DNA from: Bathymodiolus brooksi
Taxonomy: Eukaryota > Mollusca > Bivalvia > Mytilida > Modiolidae
Assembly: GCA_963680875.1 (NCBI GenBank)
Contig: OY804588.1
Location: 62,320,397-62,384,396, forward strand
DNA: 64,000 nucleotides
Direction of reading: 5' to 3'
In this document: one piece after another, positions 57,856 through 64,000 of the stretch
Position numbering within the stretch: the first letter of the stretch is position 1
Layout: each line of letters begins with the position of its first letter
The notes under the pieces: generated by a model
What the model saw: the letters and a program-made list of their open reading frames with translations, nothing else
What the model was told of the DNA's origin: nothing
Databases searched by the model: none
Made by a program: the position numbers and the translations under genes

Positions 57856-58438
57856 AGTCTTTGGTGAGCATTTCTGGTCTGTTTCTCAGCGAATACAGAT
57901 TGTCTACATAAATGACAATAGATAACGTAACAATTACATTGTGCAACGTCAACTTTTCGCGCTTTCACAATCCTTCGGAACTGGAAGACACATAAAAAGC
58001 GACTTTTGAGTACATATGTATATAAATAAATTTATAGCTTGCCACCTTCCACATTCTGTTGGAAATTTATGATTTAGGGTTCTATTTTTACAAAATCCAA
58101 ATAAGAAATTGTCATCAAGAGTGTGCAAATAGTTTCAGTTTCGAATTGGTCTTTGAAAATCTAGAGAAGATGTAATACATTTTTTTATTAGTATTCCAAA
58201 AAAATGAATCTAAAAACTACCAGTTCTTCAATATTGCATATATTTTCGATCTTTTATACACATCATCGAGTTCCTAATGAACATATGATGACAATTAAGT
58301 TTGATACGATCACAAATAATTATATGAAGTTATTTATGTGATCAAAACTGATGAAATATTATTAAAAAAAAATAGATACGAGTTTTCATCAGCGTTCATT
58401 GATCAGCGTCTTCCAAATATGGTTCAACGTTTATTTGC
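57856..58438. other. No feature seen
   Basis: AT-rich DNA. Nothing recognisable. Confidence 0.45.
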
Positions 58439-58521
58439 TGACGTCATACATGACGCGATTTGGCTTATGAATATTCATGAGCAAAAGTACCCATGATTTC
58501 TGGCTATGCTTACTTCAAGGT
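58439..58521 (+). promoter_or_regulatory. Possible promoter and first exon
   Basis: A perfect CRE (TGACGTCA) near 58439 is followed by 'tgacgcga', the palindrome ATGAATATTCAT, and then ATG with nine codons (MISGYAYFK) ending at the strong donor CAAG|gtaagc. No second exon was found, so this is a hint only. Confidence 0.3.
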
Positions 58522-58831
58522 AAGCATCTACCCTTTTCCCCTTCCCCACTTCGCCTCAATATTTTTCGCTTATTTGTGATCCTTTCGCTGACCCAATTAT
58601 ATCGTTACACTCCCAAGATATTTCTCTTTTCGACTGCCACATTTAAATATACCTACCGGGCCCCCCTCAGACAAATTGGACAAGAATAGTAAGGAAGAGG
58701 GGAGGGGGCATATATTTTTTGAATGAAACAAGTGCCTGTGCTGCGCCGTATGAAAATAATACTGCGCCCTCTATCGGCACTATCGCTGGATGAGGTTAAT
58801 ACAGCGACTAGCGGGAGAGTAATATAACGAC

Positions 58832-58914
58832 TAACTCGAATAATTCAGCGCCCTCTATCCGCTATCGCTATCGTTATAGCAAAGCGTAATATAACGACTG
58901 GATTATTCGGGTTA
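58832..58914. mobile_element. Small MITE, copy 1
   Basis: Ends 'taactcgaataattcag' and 'ctggattattcgggtta' are inverted. A second copy is at 59865. Confidence 0.65.
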
Positions 58915-59116
58915 GGTGGTAGCTAAAAATTTTACGACACCGGAAATAAATACATTGTCGTATTTCGGTTGAAAAAAAACTACTTCCGCAATTTATTTCA
59001 TTATTTTCTATGTGTATGTGTTTGTTGTCAAATTCGCTGAAATACATACTCTTTATTTGTCAGATTATATAATTTTTTAAATAGATCAGTCGAGACTTTT
59101 ACGACAAGCAACGACC

Positions 59117-59192
59117 ATGCCTATTTACGTCACCTTACGGTGCATTCCCAACATGTCGGGCAGCTCCAGTGAAGAGGAAAACGAATGTGGTG
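59117..59192 (+). CDS. Speculative first coding exon
   Basis: 25 codons (MPIYVTLRCIPNMSGSSSEE and onward) end at GGTG|gtaatt. A second ATG at 59153 gives the acidic start MSGSSSEEENECG. No following exon identified; family unknown. Confidence 0.25.
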
Positions 59193-59764
59193 GTAATTTT
59201 CCCATCCTAACTGTTGTTACGAACATTTCTCCGTTATAAAATTTTCTCTTACCAAACAAGTCTTAGATGCTCATTCTAGTATGTTGACCACTATATTTTA
59301 CATGATAACACCCATCGGCATCACTTGTCCTGAACCTCTTTTTCGGTAATATTTACTGCTTGTACGTAACTTTGACAACCCGAGGAACAAAACTCAGCTG
59401 TGTCAATATTACGTGCTGTGGCAATCCTTGATTTGTATTGTGAGGAAGACACACCCGTGTAAGACTCTTGTCTCTTGAAGTAAATGTATTTTTGTAACAG
59501 TTCAAATCTGTTGGTGTATGAAACCTGAGATTAGGATTCCGAAGAAATTTTCTGTCTGTATCTTCATCCTAATCACGTTTCAAGCCCTATCAAGGGTATT
59601 CTGGAAATTTAAAATTTGACCCCGGATGTGTAAGAGATAATTTTTTCCGGTTGAAATGTTATCCGGTGGAAAGAATTTAATATTAAAATTTATGTTACGG
59701 TAAATATTTTATAATAAAATACTTTCCATTGCTATAAAAAAGTATCCTAGTGTACAATAAACAG

Positions 59765-60140
59765 ATACATAATATTATTTCTGAAGCTGATTATTAAATC
59801 ATGAGACGCATCTGTAATATTATTTCCGACGATTAATGATAAATCACCTGAACCATCAAATGAGTAACTCGAATAATACTGCACTCTCTAACGGCACTAG
59901 CGACCAGCAGGAGCGTAATATAATGACTGGATTATTCGTGTTAACAAATGAGATAATCCGGATAATATTTTATACTAAGGTATGTAATATTATGTCCGAC
60001 TCTGATTATTAAATCACTAGACGCATCTATAATATTATTTCCGACATTCATTCATAAATCACCCGATCCATCAAATGAGCTAATCCGGATAATATTTTAT
60101 ACTAAGGTATGTAATATTATTTCCAACGCTGATTAGTAAA
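59765..60140. repeat. ~125-bp tandem repeat in the palindrome insert
   Basis: Three copies with 'taatattatttc(c/t)ga' and 'ctgattattaaatca', then 'catcaaatgag'. The first is split by the MITE at 59865-59944. Confidence 0.7.
59865..59944. mobile_element. Small MITE, copy 2, 8-bp duplication
   Basis: 'caaatgag' flanks it at 59857-59864 and 59945-59952. An uninterrupted 'catcaaatgag' in the next tandem copy shows the empty site. Confidence 0.7.
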
Positions 60141-61490
60141 TAAAATTTACAGGTAAATATATATACAATGTATACGGAAAATATATTATAGCCAGAACAC
60201 TGTCAATTTAAATGACAGATTGAGTAATCTTCAAACCCATTATAAAATCAATAGAGTCATGTAAGTTTAAATATGTTATATTATATTATATAGTTTTGTG
60301 TACTCCTAAACCAAAGCGGCTGAGGAAAAGTAACAAAAGAAAGTCTTATGAATATTATTAAAACACTGTCATTGTAATGATTTATATATTTATTTAAAAA
60401 GTACTGCAGTAATAAAGAAGTATTTCACTAGCATTAAGTACATATTTATTTGCAGCAATGTTAATTAATTAATTGAGAAAATTAGTAACTTGTAAAATCA
60501 GATTATTTCTAGTATAATATTTTTTTCCGGTTGAAAAGTTATAATGTACAAGGTTAAGGTTATCCACGGATATATTTTGATATTAAATTTCTTCCACCTC
60601 ATCTGGAAAATATATAATAGCATTGGAAAAATTTAATATTGAAATATTGTCCAGGGATAATATTTTATATTAAAAATAATCTGCCGGAAAGAATATTATG
60701 GAGGATAAAATAAAATGTTACAGATGCATTCCGGTGGATATTTTGGCATGGACGGATTGTGTCAGATCAAGTGCAGGTAAGATGTCATACAAATGTATTG
60801 TATATAGACATATTTTCTAGTTCAAATCTGCAAAAATATTGATATTTCCTTACCTTTTACCGCGTATATCCGATAAAATAATCCAAAATCCACTTTGAAC
60901 TGTCCGCCATTTTTGTGAACTCATGAACTACACCATGTGATCAAAATCGTCACAAATTTTGTTACAGCCTGTTTCTAAATTAAAGGTCGATGTCAATTAT
61001 TTATTGTGTATATGCAAGCATATCCTTTATGGGCTGTTTATTGGTTTTAATAAAAATATTTATAGCAAAATTTAAAAAGTTCAAGCCGTGTATATGGGAT
61101 TTTTAAATTATAATAAAATATTTGACATCGACATCTTGAATCTAGAAACAGGCTGTAGCAAAATCCGTGATGATTTTGATCATGTGGTGTAGTTCATGAG
61201 TTCACTAAAATGGCGGACAGTTCGAAGTGGATTTTGGATTATTTTATCGGATATAGGCTGTAAAAGGTAAGGAAATATCAATATTTTTGCAGATTTGAAC
61301 TAGAAAATATGTCTATATATGAAATCTTACCTGCACTTGATCTGACACAATCCGTCCATGCCAAAATATCCATCGGAATGCACCGGGGAATCAAATTTTA
61401 AATTTCCAGAATACCGTTTATAGGGCTTGAAACGAGATTAGGATGAAGTTACAGACAGAAAATTTCTTCGGAATCCTAATCTCAACGAGA

Positions 61491-62873
61491 TTATATGATA
61501 CCAAGAAAGAACAAAATTTTCAATTCAATGCAAAGTACATGAACGTAACATTGACATATAAATTTGGAGTCAACAGTGTGGGAAACCATTTTTTAAAGTT
61601 ACTCGCCAATCTGGCTAGTAACTATTGAAATCTACTCGCCAAAATTAAATTTCACTAGCCAACTATGGTGAGAGATCCCTCATTTGAACTCGCCATATTT
61701 TCCATGACACTTAGTGTCCAATTTTCCTCATATGTTCAGCACATAGCCACAGGGAACACGACATTCCCTTGTTCTCATCATGCATCATCCACTTTTTCCC
61801 TATTTTCCATTTAGGGATAAATTTTATCATTGTCTTTTGAGTTAACATCTTTTTCAGGTGAAGGTTTTCCTTTTGGCTTGAAATTACTTTAAAAAAAATT
61901 TCATGTTGGATCTAGTTTCATTCCAAATTCAAATTTGCTGCCAAGGTCAACATTTAGAACTTTTAGGATATTTACAAAATAAGTATACCATTTCCGATCA
62001 AAGATGTACGATTATTTCAGTAAATAATTACCAACTTCTTCTAAAATTTGGGCTACAACATGGTAACATGTTTGAAATAACAAAACAACTGTTTTTAAGG
62101 ATATTTCACAGGGTATTCAATAAGATTGTATTGAACAGGCTGAATTGAAATTCGAAGTGGCTACATGATAAAAGGGGGGGATATGGAAATTTTTTTTCAC
62201 TTGCATTCAAAATGGTGCATTCTGAGGCATTTTAAGGTAGTTTACAAATGCACGAAAAAGAAGTTTTCATAGAAATGATTTTTTTTTAAATTTTAGCAAG
62301 CAATAAGACCATTTCAAGATGACTGGAGCTTTTATTTTCTGGCGAGAATGGAGTAGAAAAGTTCATTTTTGTTTGATTGTTCCTGACGTCATTCAGTGGG
62401 AAAGCGTGTGTTTCCCTTTCATCCTGTCCACTGGAAAATAGCAGCTAGCAGTTGTTGTGAAAGGGTCTAGATATCCTAATTAGTCATATAGGTTATATAT
62501 GTAAATACATAAAATATAATAATAATAAAAGCGTTAATTACTTGATAATGGCGCTTCAAACTTTTCCATTTGCGTATCTCATGAGTTATCCATCGATAAC
62601 ATAATTATCTTTCCGATGTGTCTCTAGATTTTTCAATTGAAATATCTCTCATTTAAACGTTTAATCGAACATCAAATGATAATAAGTTGAGCGTAGAATT
62701 GACACCGATCAATGATAAATTTGGATAAATTTGTTTCATTCCCCTAGTATTAGATAACCCCTGACAAATGCATTGTTAGCGATCCTGAAATGCATTGTTT
62801 TTTGTATGATTGTGGATTTTAAAAATCTTTTTATGAGTGAATAAATATTGTATATTTAATTCTTTTATTTAAT
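61491..62873. other. No gene seen
   Basis: AT-rich. 'tactcgcca' and 'actagcca' motifs near 61595-61665 resemble subterminal sequence at 9350-9410. A lone CRE (TGACGTCA) lies near 62386. Frames here have no recognisable motif. Confidence 0.4.
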
Positions 62874-63916
62874 GAACTGAAATTTGGTAGGTAGAATCTA
62901 TGGAAGGGCCTCTATAAAGATTGCTCATTTTGTCCCGATCCATTAACAAACATGGCCACCATAGGCAATTCTTGTTTCTGATTGACCGATTTAAAAAAAT
63001 CTTCTCCTCTGAAACTGCTTGGCCAAATGAACTGAAACTTGGTAGGAAACATCTATGGAAGGTCCTCTATAAAGATTGCTCATTTCGTCCCGATCCGTTA
63101 ACAAACATGGCCGCCACAATCCATTCTTGTTTCTGATTGGTTGATTTCTAAAAAATCTTCTCCTCTGAAACCGCATGGACAAATGAATCAAAACTTGGTA
63201 GGAAGCATCCTTGGAAGGTGCTCTATAAAGAATGCTCATTTAGTTCCGATCCAATAACAAACATGGCCGCCACAGGCCATTCTTGTTTCTGATTGGTTGA
63301 TTTCTACAAAAATCTTCTCCTCTGAAACCACTTTCCCAAATTTACTGAAATTTGATAGGAAGCATCTATGGAAGGTCCTCTATAAAGATTGCTCATTTTG
63401 TCCCAATCCATTAACAAACATGGCCACCATAGGCAATTCTTGTTTCTGATTGGTCGATTTCTAAAAAAATCTTCTCCTCTGAAACCACTTTACCAAATGA
63501 AGCGAAACTTGGTAGGAAGCATCTATGGAAGGTTCTCTATATAGATTGCTCATTTCGTCCCGATTCGTTAGCAAACATGGCTGCCACAGGCAATTCTTGT
63601 TTCAGATTGGTCGATTTCTAAAAATCTTGTTCCCTGAAACTGCTTAGCCAATTGAATCGAAACTTGGTAGTAAGCATCTATGGAAGGTCCTCTATAAAGA
63701 TTGCTAATTTCATCCCGATCTGTTAACAAACATGGCTGCCATAGGCAATTCTTTTTTCTGGTTGGTTGATTTCTAAAAATCTTCTCTGAAACTGCTTGGC
63801 CAAATGAACCGAAACTTGATGGGAAGCACCTACATTTGTATAGAAGGCTCTGTATTAAATTTCCTCAAAGCAGAATGAAAGGTGAGCGACACAGACTCAG
63901 CCCACTGAGCCTCTAG
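62874..63916 (-). mobile_element. HLE family b array, six ~156-bp monomers
   Basis: The marker 'cgatccgttaacaaacatgg' (with variants) recurs at 62937, 63092, 63248, 63405, 63562 and 63717, a period of 155-157 bp. The high end is 'aggtgagcgacacagactca', hairpin actcag/ctgagc-like, then 'cctctag' as in 50482-51278. The low end lacks a hairpin. Confidence 0.8.
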
Positions 63917-64000
63917 TTCATTACCTCATTATATGAATATTTTAAAAGAATGGATGTAACATTGACACAAATTTGATTGTTTTCTTTTTACTTTTACGTA

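Larger units (their letters stand above)
59526..61490. mobile_element. Large palindrome with one interrupted arm
   Basis: The right arm (about 61122-61490) is continuous. Its complement lies in two pieces, about 60715-61000 and 59526-59630. The loop is ~120 bp. Both arms carry 'gattaggattccgaagaaat' at the outer end and a 'ggcggacagttc(a/g)aagtgg' segment inside. The ~1.1 kb between the left pieces (59631-60714) is AT-rich tandem sequence. Confidence 0.75.

Noticed and set aside
62921..63239. Open frames on both strands in the 62874-63916 array
   Set aside because: They are by-products of ~156-bp repeats (a multiple of three).

Overview
The window is AT-rich animal genomic DNA: spliceosomal GT-AG introns, tRNA-derived SINEs, Penelope-like and non-LTR retroelements, Helentron coding sequence and many MITEs. 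The repeat repertoire suggests a mollusc, most likely a bivalve. That is a judgement from repeat style, not from a marker gene. There are no operons and no CRISPR, and I saw no rRNA or functional tRNA gene. Most of the 64 kb is nested mobile DNA.

Layout. 1-2222 is a higher-order array of ~166-bp monomers ending in a perfect hairpin. Between 4755 and 29777 lies what looks like a real host gene on the minus strand. Five exons (29692-29777, 11763-11806, 7888-8019, 6025-6094, 4755-5276) join in phase across four GT-AG introns; the product is not recognised and both ends lie outside what I can see. Its introns hold SINEs, MITEs, a zinc-finger-carrying TIR element at 9308-10111, a 771-bp foldback at 12887-13657, satellites and an LC8 dynein light chain pseudogene at 29250-29529. 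From 30 to 37.7 kb there are SINEs and MITEs in otherwise featureless AT-rich DNA.

The most interesting locus is 37945-44625: a 6.7-kb unit with ~96-bp terminal inverted repeats directly flanked by TTAA. It carries two convergent spliced genes, each starting a few hundred bases inside its TIR. Gene A (+, four exons, interrupted by one in-frame stop) has no family I recognise. Gene B (-, two exons) encodes a 91-residue stand-alone version of the P2X7 receptor C-terminal 'ballast' domain. No transposase is visible.

44.6-50 kb holds a broken Penelope-like element, a hAT-like element, a deleted non-LTR retrotransposon and a 176-bp higher-order satellite. 54301-56287 is the helicase plus endonuclease part of a Helentron with a single nonsense codon. 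Throughout the window recur short elements with hairpins at one or both ends around tandem ~110-180 bp monomers. They belong to several families unrelated in sequence but share one plan, and are probably non-autonomous Helentron-like elements. The last 5 kb holds a large interrupted palindrome, two speculative first exons and another monomer array.
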